From JACCZH01 sp963729445 (lineage in GTDB: Bacteria > Chloroflexota > Chloroflexia > Thermomicrobiales > CFX8), in assembly GCA_963729445.1 (NCBI GenBank), contig CAVSNU010000002.1, positions 434,001 to 498,000 of the forward strand: a stretch of DNA of 64,000 nt, in the 5' to 3' direction. The notes under the pieces were generated by a model, which was not told the origin of the DNA, did not search any database, and was given only the letters and a program-made list of their open reading frames with translations. Shown here piece by piece: positions 35,101 through 43,677 of this stretch (position 1 is its first letter; each line of letters starts with the position of its first letter). A program made the position numbers and the translations under genes.

Positions 35101-38100
35101 TGTCTCCTCTTCATCGAGGGTGTTGCTGGTTGGCCCAACCGGCAGGCCGTGGATGCTGTCGCTGAAGCTGACGCCATCACCATCCACGTAGTAACTCAAC
35201 AGGTTGAACATTGGCTCCAGAGCAGCCGCGATCTCGTCGGAGGACACGGAATCCGAGTGCTGCGGGTTGGGCCGTGTAACCTCAAAGGCCACCGCGCCCG
35301 GCGCGATCGCCGGATGCCAGGAGAGCTCGCCGGCCGCCGTTGCAAACAGCTCACCCTCGGCAAAGCTACCGGAGTCGATCAACAACGTGTTGCAGGCATC
35401 GTTCAGGTCGCTGAAGGTGACCACGAGCGTCAGGTTGGCCTGATGTGACTCACCGCCGAAGCTCTCGTCCGGCAGTCCGGTCTCGCCACTCGACGCGCCA
35501 TTGCTGTAATACAGGTAGTACCCCGGCGCGTTGGTGATGCTCGCCTCCCAGATCAAGCGCAGGAAGCCGCTCGCCTGATCGGCGGTCATCGCGGCCGAGA
35601 AGTCGTCCGCCGCCGGGTGATGGGAGAGCAGCTCGGCGCCGCTCTGTGGTGCGCTGACGGTCGAGAGGTTGGTCTTCATCAGCACAACATCAGCGTCAGT
35701 GCCTAGTCCGTCGGTCACCAGCGCGTCGGTCTTGCCCTCCAACTCATAGTAGAGCCGGAGATCGCTGTACGACGGTGTACCTTCCAGGAGGCGTCCGATC
35801 AGGTTGCGCGCGCCCTCGCTCGTGCCGCCCAAGAGGTAGGTGTTGTTGAGCAGCGCTCCCGACCCGTCGATCGAGCGCGTGATGCGCTTGGCCGTGAAGT
35901 TAATCCGCAACGCCCACTTGCTGATCCCGCTCACGTCGTTGTTCGTGACGACGCCATCGGCGTCGGTGACTCGATTGAACGGCGTGACGTCCAGAGTGCC
36001 TCGCGTTGTGAGCCGGTCGAGGAGAACATCCGACAGTGGATAGAGCGTGCCAACGCGCGCGCCGGACTGCTCAACATGGGTCGGGTTCTTGAAGCCGAAC
36101 TCCCGTGGCCGTGACGCTAGGCGGTCGAGCTGGGTCACACTTACCGTCCCGGTCGCGGGCGTCAGACCCTCGAGTGCCGCCACGTTGGCGCGTGACTCGT
36201 CGTCGTCGGTCGCGATGGTCAACTCCGCCGCACTGAGATCAATCAGATCGTCAGAGCCTGTGTTGAGGTTGAGAGCAATCGACCACTCTTCGGCGGGCGT
36301 TGCGTCATCCCCCTCGCCTTCCGCGTTGATCAGGCGGATCGGCACCTGCTGACCGGTGAGCTCATACAGCGGCACCGCGGAGTCAGACAGCGCGATGAGG
36401 TCGTCGTCGTCAAACGCAGGCGGCAAGCGTAGGCCGTGGAAGAAGAAGCGCGCGGCCATCTTGCCGACCGTGTCGAAGTGGCCGCCATCGTCCAGTGCGG
36501 TCAGCAACGCCGAGAGCGTGATGCTCTCGTCGGCCGCTGCGTCCAGTTCTGCTCGCGCGTACTCGACGGCTCGATCTACACCGGACTTCACAAGGAACGC
36601 GAAGTAGTCCTGGACGACGATCGTCGCCATCGAGACACCCTCGGATGGGTCGTGCGCAAGCAGGTTCACGTTGTTGACGAAGATGCCGGACTTGTACTCG
36701 ACATCCACCAGCAATTCATCAAAGTACGCCGCGACGGCCTTCTGGTAAGCATCGCTGCGCGGGTTGTGGTGCGCGAAGTCAACGCTGGGTTGCGTCGCTC
36801 CGCCTTGCCCGGAAACCACCATGGTGAACTCTGGCAGCATCGGGAAGACGGTCGCGGATGCTGCGGCTGGCTCCGCCGCATCTTCCGCCAGGGTCTCCAT
36901 CGCCGCAACGCTGATCTTGTTGAAGTTCGCCAGCATGAAGGCGCGGATCTTAGCGTAGTCGAGCGGGGAGGAATTGCCGTTCTCGGTTGTCGCCAGCGTG
37001 CGCGGAATCTGCAAGCGTGCATCCAGTGTCTGGAGGTCCGAGACGGTCAGGCTGACCGAAGGATCGGTCGTGCCTTTGTGCAGGTACACCGCCCAGCTGA
37101 TGACACTGCTCAACAGGTCGTTGAAGTCACTTCCGCCGCCGGAGCCGATCGTCAATCCGGCAACGGCGTGCGCACGTTGCAGGCCACCGTCCCGCGCAAC
37201 GGTGACTTGCGGAGCAAACGTAAGCGCCAGATCCTTTTTTGTGCCGCCATGCACCAGAGTGGCGGCGTTCCAGGCGATAGGATCGAGATCCGCCTGTTGC
37301 AGCGCAGCGAGCGAACGCGCGGCAACGGGTGCTGCCAGCGGATTGAGAAGCTCGCCGTTCCATGGCGGGATCGTACCCTGCGGGTTCGGTATCGTGAACT
37401 CGAAGCTGAATGTTGCCGAGAAGCTGAAGCTGATCGAAATCGTGATCTTCTTGCCAAAGATCTTGAAGCTGCCGATAACGACGCTGACCCGCACCGAAAC
37501 ATTCAACGTCACCCCAAGCTCAATGTCCTTGTACGACTCGTACACGAACAGGAAGATTGCGCTGGCGTTAACCTCGATGCCGACCTTGATAATGCCGAAG
37601 TCGACAATGCCGTAGAGCTGGGCCACCAATCCGGCCTGCCCCTTGACCCGGTACCAGTCCGGTGGATTACCCAGAGTCGACGCCGTCAACAACGGGTGCT
37701 GGTACCAGGCAAGCGCGCCTTCCAGGATCACCTGAATGGCGATAGAGACTCCAGCTCGTAGCGGACCCTTTTCGATGGTTTTGCCGATGCCGAGTTTCAG
37801 GCCGATGCCAAACTCAAGGACCGGGTCCCATTTGGCCTTGCTGTTCGCATCGAACACGGGCACGATGGTCGAGGTCGCGCCGCTCAGTTTCGAGAAGTAG
37901 AAGCCGGCATAGCCGAGAATCGGAATCGGTCCGGCCATCATCTGGATCGAGAATGACTTGCTGAAATCGGCATTCTTCGGGAACCCGAAATCCAGCTTGA
38001 AATCGCCATTGGTGTAGATGTCGATACCGATGATCGGCAGCGTGATCGACGCCGCGCCCAGCTCGAACTGCCGCAAGTAGTCCGGCAGCTGGAGGACCAT

Positions 38101-41100
38101 CTGGTAGACGCCGATGTCGTCGGTGATCTTCTTGTAGAGGATCTGGAACTGGAAGCCCTTGAGGAAGCTCGGAGCCTTGTCCACGAAGCCGATGAGCGCG
38201 CCGTACATCTCGTTCGTCTGCGCGAAGACGAAGGCGATACGCACCACCTCGAAGAGGGTGACGTCGACGCCGATCAACAACCCGGCTTCCGGGTTGTATA
38301 CCTTCTCCAGCTGCTCGCGCAGCTGAGTACCGGTTTGCGTCGGGACGAGCTCGTTGCGCATAACATCGATAACCGACTCCACTGTGCTGAGGAGTCGCTG
38401 TTCCGTGTCACCTGTCGAGAACTGAACCCTGTGACCCACGCCGAGATAGTCCAGCTTGACGATCGAGCGCTTTTCGGCCTTTCCGGCAGCGCTGACGGTC
38501 ACGATGGCGCTCTCACCTGTGCTGTTGCCGGGGGCGAGGTCACCGGGCACGGTCGCCGTGGCCACGAACTTGTAGGTACCCGGCTGCTTGGCCGGCCAGG
38601 TAAAGACGAAGTCGTCCGTACCGCTCTGCTGGCCCATCGCGACGGCCTTCGAGATCCGGGGTGGCGCTGGCGGGAGTGGCCTGCTGGTGGTGGGGTCAAC
38701 TGCTTCCGCCACGACCGAAACGGTAATCTTGTCAGCGGGCCGGATAGCCGTACTGGCGTTCTCCACCGTGACTTTGATCGTAACGACCTGGTCAACAGCC
38801 GGGCTCGGCGGCAAAGCCGAAACTGAAACCACCTTGGCGTCAATTGGAGATGGGTTGTTCAGGTCGCCGGTTGAGCTCCCGCCGCCCCGGTTGTACGCGA
38901 CGAACCACCCGAGGCTGCTCAGGTTTACCGTGTCGGAATCCTCATACGGTATGAACAGCATCAAAGAGAAATCGCCGCCCGGAGGCACCTGCGTATTGAC
39001 GATTTTCAGGAAGGCGCTCCGGATAAAAAACGCATAGACAAATGGGTCGCCTGCCGCGGGGTTCTCGGGAATCTTCATAAACCCGAAGTTATCGACCGAG
39101 AGGGTCAATACCCCCTCGACGCCAATCTCCTTGTTGCCGTCGCTCCCCGCGCCCAGTTTGACGCCGAACGTCGCGCCATCTCCCTGGCTCGTCGGCCACC
39201 AGGCGGCGATGATCTCGATGGCGCCTTTCGGCTTCTTCTTTGCCGACTGGCTGCTCAGCGGACCAATGTCAATCGTGAACGCCAGCGCGTACTTAGGCTT
39301 GTATGGCTGTCCACTGCCGTTATCGTCTGGGTCAATTCCGCCCCAGCCAGGGACGAGATTGGGGATCTCCAGGTAGCCAAGCTCGGATATGTCTAGTCCG
39401 TGGGTGGCATAGTGGAAATTGCTCAGTTTCAACGGGAACGCACTGAGCAGGCTACTATTGCGTGCCTTGCTGACGCTGATCGAGAAACGCAAATTACCAG
39501 GATCAAAGACGAATCCACCGTACGGGTTGGGACGTTGCGGAACGCCATTGGCGTCGAATCCGAACGACATCGTCACCGTCAGATCGGAAAAGACCAGCTT
39601 GTCGAACGAGAAAAAGTCGAAGGCACCCATCGACCGGAAGTTCAGATAACCCCAGATCGAGAATTTCGCCGAGACCTGTGCGGAGGTCAAATCGGAATTG
39701 GAGTCAACACAGGACGCCGACGCGAACTGGATCTTGGTGACCGTCATCTGGTGAATCAGGCTCAGCCTGTCTTTCGCGCCCGCGAACTCTATCGGATTAT
39801 TGACCGCTATCAGCTCAAACGTGTAGGTCGGCACCCCGTTAAAGACCTGATAGCTGCCTTCCATCTCCAGGGTGTCAATGGTGATTTTTCCTCCTGTTCC
39901 TGGGATGGTGATCGGGTCTCTCACCGCCTCTTCGAACGCCTTCTTGACCACGAGCGCGATTGTGCTGCTGAAGTCAGCAATCTCCGTGTTGGCGAAGCGC
40001 ACCTTGAGGGTCTTGACGATGAACTCAAAATCCGGAGTCGGGTCGCCGCCAGTCGGCGGATCGCCGTCCTCGTAGTCAATCAGGGCAAAGATGGAACTCT
40101 TCTCAATCGATGTGGCATCGGCCGAGACTTTGCTGATCTCAAAGCCAACGTGGTGCGCCTTGAACTCGGCCTGCTTGCGGATACCACCCATCAAGCCCTG
40201 CACGGCACAGGGCATCTCCTCGGCTGGAACGCTCACGTTCAGCGCGAGGATGCCGGTCCAATTAGGGTTCAGGAGCACGTTGTTGACCAGCGGCTCGTAC
40301 AACGCCTGGGTGGCAGGATCCGCGGCCTTTGCCTTGGCGTCGGCGATGTACTCGTTCAGCCAGGACTGAACGTCGGACGGATTGTCGTTAAACGTGCCAG
40401 GGTTCGCCCAGACACGCGTGTCTGCAGCCAGCCGTTCAAAGGATTCATCGACGAACTTGAAGATCAGGATGTTGTTGAGCCGGTGGATGCCGGTACTCGC
40501 AGTGCCCGGTGGATTGACGCCCACATCGATCCGGAACGGCCACTCGGTAATCTCGATCTTGTTCTCGGTATAGTCCGCGGCGTCGGCGAGCGCGTCACCC
40601 TTGGACGCTACCAGGAAGAGCCGGTTGGACTGCAACGCGTCCTGGAAATCGTCGGTGATGTTCGCGAACCGCAGGTACTCGAAGCCATCGTAGGCCAGCG
40701 TCAGCGCCTGCCAGTCGTTGCCCAGCACGTCGACCAGCATGCCCTGCGGGGTCGTTGTTTTGCGTAGCGAATCCTGCAATAAGGAGCGCCCGTTCGTCGA
40801 CGCGATCGAGTTGGTCTTGATGCCTGAGATGCGCTCTTTGCGGGTCGGGTTCAGAAACTTCTCTTCGAAGATCTTGTACTTGTCGGCGCCCAAGGGTGGG
40901 CTGATACGGTCGTCCGGCGCGATCACGCCAGAGAGCGGCACCAGCGGAAAACTCGTGTCCGGCGCCGGCGCGGGCAGGTCTGCCGCAGCTACCTCGACAT
41001 ACTCGAGATAGACGCTTCCGCCGAGGGGTTCACCGTGCAGAGCCGCATCATCCGGTTGGGCATAGTACTGCGGGATGTGGCCGTTGCCGGAACCCACCGT

Positions 41101-42417
41101 CACCCAGGACGTTTGATACGTCCCGTTGAGCAGGTCCATCTCGGACTGTAACGTCTGCACCCCGCTGAACTCCGGCGCATAGGCATACTGCCCCGGGAAG
41201 AACGACAGGTAGTCGCCCGGGGTGCCGTTCTGCCTGGCCTTGAACGAGATGTACTCGGTTCCGGATTGACCGCCGATCAAGCGCGAGAAATCACCGGACG
41301 GGTTATCGAGCACCAGCTCAAAATTGCCGGTTGGCGTCAAGCCATAGAACGTCAGCAGCTGCGCCCCACGCGACGGATAGACGCCCGGATTCGGAACGTG
41401 CGCGAACTTGAAGCCCGCGTTGGTGGCCGGTGAGACGTAGACGACTTCACCGCGCTCGGTGCGGAAGAACGTTCGCAGCACTTGCGGAGTTCCGGTGTCA
41501 AAACCGAGAATCGAATCTTCGTGGTTGGCGGGATAGAGTTTCGCCCTGATTGTGGCGGCAGAGCTCGCCCCGGCGGCGCCTGTTGGGCCTGCTAGCTCCA
41601 GAATCGGGAAGCGCAGCGACTGATCGCGACCCAGCGTTGGCTCGGGCACCACGTAATAGAGCGCGGTGTCGATGATACCTGGCTGAAACTCTGCGTCGGA
41701 CAGACCGTTGAGCGTGAATTGCATGCTCCCGCGCTCGGGACCCGACAACGGAAAGAACACGCTGTCGCCAATCTTGTCGACCGGCTGGGCCGACGCGCCG
41801 GAGAGGTAGATCTTGCTGCCAGTCGGCGTCGGGGTGCGCGAGCCCCGAGATGGCGGAGCGGAGGCGCCAGCGTTACTCAACGTGAAGCCAGTCTCGCCAC
41901 TGGCGCGAGCGAACGGGGTTGCCGGCGACACCATGATCTCGTACTGCTGAAACCGGATGGTCTGGGGCAGGTTCTTACTCACAACTGAGAAACTACGGCC
42001 GCTTGCAACCCGCACGAAGTCGAGCGTCTGCAACCGTACCGAGGCCGGAGTGTTAGGGTCACCAGTGACCCAGCCCAGGCTCGCGTGCTGTCCGCTCACC
42101 ACTCGGGGGACCAGCGCATGGACGCGGTCAGCGAATGCGCGCACCTTGTTTACATCGTTGGTCTGGAGAGATTGTCCCTCTTCCAGAAAGAGGTAGTACC
42201 CTGCACCAAGCGACGTGTGCTGAAATGTCCAGGTTTGATCCAGCGTCAAGCTTGTCGCGGGCTGGGGTGTACTCTTGGGCAAAATAAAATACAGGTGGCC
42301 GTGGTCCCCGCCAGGAACACCGCTTGCCGCGCTCGAATAAAGTGTAGTGTTCGCTAGCCGGCTAAATCGCAGCACGAGACCTCCCCAGGCGGCACACTGA
42401 CGTACCGTATATGTCAT
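32164..42417 (-). CDS. Giant (about 3,417-residue) beta-rich protein of unknown function
   Basis: An uninterrupted reading frame of more than 10 kb. From ATG 42417 there is no signal peptide, Tat motif or lipobox. The N-terminal 900 residues are mixed; about 900-1190 are rich in short beta strands (FSIWGYLNFRSMGAFDFFSF). A CARDB/Ig-like module lies near 1190-1310 (ALPPSPAVDQVVTIKVTVEN). About 1450-1680 is a run of alternating hydrophobic strands (TLNVSVRVSVVIGSFKIFGK). The C-terminal half is Asp/Glu-rich and contains repeated mixed domains. I recognise no enzyme motif. A promoter at 42443-42471 excludes the GTG at 42444 as start. It is convergent with the collar/Tat cluster. Possibly a very large structural, surface or injection-type protein, but this is open. 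Confidence 0.85.
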   Translation of the reverse strand: MTYTVRQCAAWGGLVLRFSRLANTTLYSSAASGVPGGDHGHLYFILPKSTPQPATSLTLDQTWTFQHTSLGAGYYLFLEEGQSLQTNDVNKVRAFADRVHALVPRVVSGQHASLGWVTGDPNTPASVRLQTLDFVRVASGRSFSVVSKNLPQTIRFQQYEIMVSPATPFARASGETGFTLSNAGASAPPSRGSRTPTPTGSKIYLSGASAQPVDKIGDSVFFPLSGPERGSMQFTLNGLSDAEFQPGIIDTALYYVVPEPTLGRDQSLRFPILELAGPTGAAGASSAATIRAKLYPANHEDSILGFDTGTPQVLRTFFRTERGEVVYVSPATNAGFKFAHVPNPGVYPSRGAQLLTFYGLTPTGNFELVLDNPSGDFSRLIGGQSGTEYISFKARQNGTPGDYLSFFPGQYAYAPEFSGVQTLQSEMDLLNGTYQTSWVTVGSGNGHIPQYYAQPDDAALHGEPLGGSVYLEYVEVAAADLPAPAPDTSFPLVPLSGVIAPDDRISPPLGADKYKIFEEKFLNPTRKERISGIKTNSIASTNGRSLLQDSLRKTTTPQGMLVDVLGNDWQALTLAYDGFEYLRFANITDDFQDALQSNRLFLVASKGDALADAADYTENKIEITEWPFRIDVGVNPPGTASTGIHRLNNILIFKFVDESFERLAADTRVWANPGTFNDNPSDVQSWLNEYIADAKAKAADPATQALYEPLVNNVLLNPNWTGILALNVSVPAEEMPCAVQGLMGGIRKQAEFKAHHVGFEISKVSADATSIEKSSIFALIDYEDGDPPTGGDPTPDFEFIVKTLKVRFANTEIADFSSTIALVVKKAFEEAVRDPITIPGTGGKITIDTLEMEGSYQVFNGVPTYTFELIAVNNPIEFAGAKDRLSLIHQMTVTKIQFASASCVDSNSDLTSAQVSAKFSIWGYLNFRSMGAFDFFSFDKLVFSDLTVTMSFGFDANGVPQRPNPYGGFVFDPGNLRFSISVSKARNSSLLSAFPLKLSNFHYATHGLDISELGYLEIPNLVPGWGGIDPDDNGSGQPYKPKYALAFTIDIGPLSSQSAKKKPKGAIEIIAAWWPTSQGDGATFGVKLGAGSDGNKEIGVEGVLTLSVDNFGFMKIPENPAAGDPFVYAFFIRSAFLKIVNTQVPPGGDFSLMLFIPYEDSDTVNLSSLGWFVAYNRGGGSSTGDLNNPSPIDAKVVSVSALPPSPAVDQVVTIKVTVENASTAIRPADKITVSVVAEAVDPTTSRPLPPAPPRISKAVAMGQQSGTDDFVFTWPAKQPGTYKFVATATVPGDLAPGNSTGESAIVTVSAAGKAEKRSIVKLDYLGVGHRVQFSTGDTEQRLLSTVESVIDVMRNELVPTQTGTQLREQLEKVYNPEAGLLIGVDVTLFEVVRIAFVFAQTNEMYGALIGFVDKAPSFLKGFQFQILYKKITDDIGVYQMVLQLPDYLRQFELGAASITLPIIGIDIYTNGDFKLDFGFPKNADFSKSFSIQMMAGPIPILGYAGFYFSKLSGATSTIVPVFDANSKAKWDPVLEFGIGLKLGIGKTIEKGPLRAGVSIAIQVILEGALAWYQHPLLTASTLGNPPDWYRVKGQAGLVAQLYGIVDFGIIKVGIEVNASAIFLFVYESYKDIELGVTLNVSVRVSVVIGSFKIFGKKITISISFSFSATFSFEFTIPNPQGTIPPWNGELLNPLAAPVAARSLAALQQADLDPIAWNAATLVHGGTKKDLALTFAPQVTVARDGGLQRAHAVAGLTIGSGGGSDFNDLLSSVISWAVYLHKGTTDPSVSLTVSDLQTLDARLQIPRTLATTENGNSSPLDYAKIRAFMLANFNKISVAAMETLAEDAAEPAAASATVFPMLPEFTMVVSGQGGATQPSVDFAHHNPRSDAYQKAVAAYFDELLVDVEYKSGIFVNNVNLLAHDPSEGVSMATIVVQDYFAFLVKSGVDRAVEYARAELDAAADESITLSALLTALDDGGHFDTVGKMAARFFFHGLRLPPAFDDDDLIALSDSAVPLYELTGQQVPIRLINAEGEGDDATPAEEWSIALNLNTGSDDLIDLSAAELTIATDDDESRANVAALEGLTPATGTVSVTQLDRLASRPREFGFKNPTHVEQSGARVGTLYPLSDVLLDRLTTRGTLDVTPFNRVTDADGVVTNNDVSGISKWALRINFTAKRITRSIDGSGALLNNTYLLGGTSEGARNLIGRLLEGTPSYSDLRLYYELEGKTDALVTDGLGTDADVVLMKTNLSTVSAPQSGAELLSHHPAADDFSAAMTADQASGFLRLIWEASITNAPGYYLYYSNGASSGETGLPDESFGGESHQANLTLVVTFSDLNDACNTLLIDSGSFAEGELFATAAGELSWHPAIAPGAVAFEVTRPNPQHSDSVSSDEIAAALEPMFNLLSYYVDGDGVSFSDSIHGLPVGPTSNTLDEEETPANWTYRQGIKVYPYALPASATPNLYAGTGNEITIGFEFLDIFGNEMPGASIPALVASVYYSDPIKGISQWPSVTSDYLFEANGAAATLTLTLHFTADNYTTSTDDASRVVSALEMYRQIQEQIDDTNVSATLTTSLATTLSHSVLGDLRGFVDDIIAYLEEPAAPGTDTTAGPAPIEKVIEVAITSDQPDNTFAVVVEIAIDRPESMVDPQAKALGDDGQPRMPEAQRVVTPIAPQSTAGIRTLPGDPTTPIPDSEQGMALTAFAEAFEEAFPQFKVATGLGADGPETIWAIRMGGSGMTVQIDGTPVFFAPAPLSNVLMQRDAVPVRLNFPSDATTAETFANVDMDVWGREFLEAVDRFLTADLAVTARKVNAGEYLKIIQAKETLAAAIAEGVTHVLMPDPSDDTFVLAARDAYAQSLLTRLSTAYEVETAVVYSATTTNSFADDTTAPAIAPRLYGSVIGKPIAGTAGEARSDFSLSNTKIALDNSTGPKFAFLFRSDRTQNQASANVDVSYNVTHVEHDIKVAVDGYEASSWLTLLLPEDPIEVGPADIPIALREFPVPPALVRQQALPEDISNATTLERATFWEYVYTYEQQTVAQDSIFANVQFNVGPEIANLRSEEPVLDLFDWLARFNREYPLFSSNLDLLVKGNAELAGTERDAASAAVAWFANLVEGVAGSWGAWVTQAAATRQMLQSLEGFEWDFEIIELFNANEVVIQMALTGESDANARFPDVEVTLEDGSKRLIEPTVNGAIREYRYPWSAAELPETRERTFIFDELHVLNTENGWGGIHLERNLNLTSDLATPRTTNPRFVYQTPEVRFVNKVTPLIDNKSPINISPSGSTKSLNAHLTDMLNELFEQAGDNDTRDRLMKVGCRYSYDVRGQAGPAEGPGQLDEFQAYMPILQRMTFTIKPNDTADFVNGMVSSINQWMGDVNPSRARGFYEFDITVFAALSSTDLPVLRLRRLWLGLDRIS

Positions 42418-42442
42418 TTTTGATGGACCCCACCGATTTCGC

Positions 42443-42471
42443 ACTATAACAGGGGGAGCCGCCTGTGTATA
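42443..42471 (-). promoter_or_regulatory. Promoter of the giant gene
   Basis: Reverse-strand -35 TATACA (42471-42466) and -10 TATAGT (42448-42443), spacing 17. Transcription would start near 42437, about 20 bases before ATG 42417. The -35 lies within a TGTATATACA palindrome (42466-42475). Confidence 0.5.
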
Positions 42472-42570
42472 TACATTCGTTCAGCTTTATTCAGAGGAAA
42501 CGAACTACTTGATTCAGGAAACTAATGAATGTGTGTCGTTATGTTCTGTTCGAGAGGGGAGTGACTCGTT

Positions 42571-43638
42571 ATGCCGCTCGACACGGTTGGCCTGCTGAAG
42601 GATCTGTCAGATGCTTTCGGCATCTCCGGCTTCGAGGATGAGGTGCGGGGCCTCCTCGAAGGGGCTGTGCGCCCCTTCGTCGATGAGCTCAGAACCGACA
42701 CACTCGGGAATCTGATTGCCATCCGGCGAAGGTCCGGACCACGGACGCTCATGATCGACGCGCACATGGACGAGATCGGGTTCATGGTGAGCTACATCGA
42801 ACCCAGCGGATTCCTGCGCTTCACCCAGATCGGCGGCTGGGATCCCCGGATCATCCCGTCGCACTCCATGACGGTGCTGACCGACGACGGCCGGCAGATC
42901 AAGGGCGTGGTCGGGGTCCCGCCACCGCACATCACGCCGCAGGCGGACCGGGAACGCCCCTACAAGCTGGACGACCTGTTCATCGACATCGGGGCCGAGA
43001 GCGCGGAAGCCGTCGCGGACATGGGCATTCGCGTCGGCTCTCCCGCCGTCATCGCATACCCGTTCGAGACGCTGAGCGACAATCTTGTGCGCGGCAAGGC
43101 CCTGGACGACCGGGCAGGCTGTGCCGTGCTGGTGAAGACGCTTGAGGCGCTCCAGGGAGAAGATCTCGACCTGACCGTCGCGGCGAGTTTCAGCGTGGCA
43201 GAGGAAGTGGGGATGCGAGGCGCCGAAACCGCCGCCTATCAGATCGAACCCGACATCGCGCTCGCCATCGAGGGCACCATCGCGGCGGACACCCCGGGGA
43301 CGCCTCCCGCCAAGCAACCGACGGGGTTCGGCAAGGGGCCGGCCATCAGCGTACTGGATAACTCGATGATCGGTAACCCCAGAATGGTCCGGGCGCTCAC
43401 CAGTCTCGCCGATGCGGAGGGGATTCAATGGCAGTACAAGGTGCCGGCTCCGGGCGGAACCGATGCCGGCGTCATCCATCGCAGCCGCACTGGTGTGCTG
43501 GCGGGCGTTGTCTCGGTGCCCTGTCGCTACATCCACTCTCCACTCTCTATGATGCGCCTGGACGACTTCGAGAACACGGTGCGATTGGTAACGGCTTTCG
43601 CGCGCCAGGGTTTGGACCGCCTGGGAATGCGTGCATAA
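42571..43638 (+). CDS. M42 family metallopeptidase (FrvX/glutamyl aminopeptidase type)
   Basis: Cytoplasmic di-metal aminopeptidase of the tetrahedral TET/FrvX group, 355 residues, normal length. Metal and catalytic residues lie in DAHMDEIGFM (His near 64, Asp), KALDDRAG (bridging Asp near 177), SVAEEVGMRG (the general-base Glu pair near 210), and CRYIHSPLSM (His near 318). The third metal ligand, usually an Asp, appears as Glu in ALAIEGTIAAD. GAGGGGAGTGA precedes the ATG. It is the first of three closely spaced genes ending with the lipid-kinase-like protein. Substrate peptides cannot be fixed. Confidence 0.93.
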   Translation: MPLDTVGLLKDLSDAFGISGFEDEVRGLLEGAVRPFVDELRTDTLGNLIAIRRRSGPRTLMIDAHMDEIGFMVSYIEPSGFLRFTQIGGWDPRIIPSHSMTVLTDDGRQIKGVVGVPPPHITPQADRERPYKLDDLFIDIGAESAEAVADMGIRVGSPAVIAYPFETLSDNLVRGKALDDRAGCAVLVKTLEALQGEDLDLTVAASFSVAEEVGMRGAETAAYQIEPDIALAIEGTIAADTPGTPPAKQPTGFGKGPAISVLDNSMIGNPRMVRALTSLADAEGIQWQYKVPAPGGTDAGVIHRSRTGVLAGVVSVPCRYIHSPLSMMRLDDFENTVRLVTAFARQGLDRLGMRA

Positions 43639-43677
43639 TGCCAGTAAAGATCGCGCAGTCGGTAGGGAGAGACACAG

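Noticed and set aside
32716..40767. Long plus-strand open frames (32716-34257, 36436-37761, 39400-40767) inside the giant gene.
   Set aside because: They lie antisense to an intact coding frame, have no recognisable domains and low-complexity Arg/His-rich composition, as expected of shadow frames in GC-rich DNA.
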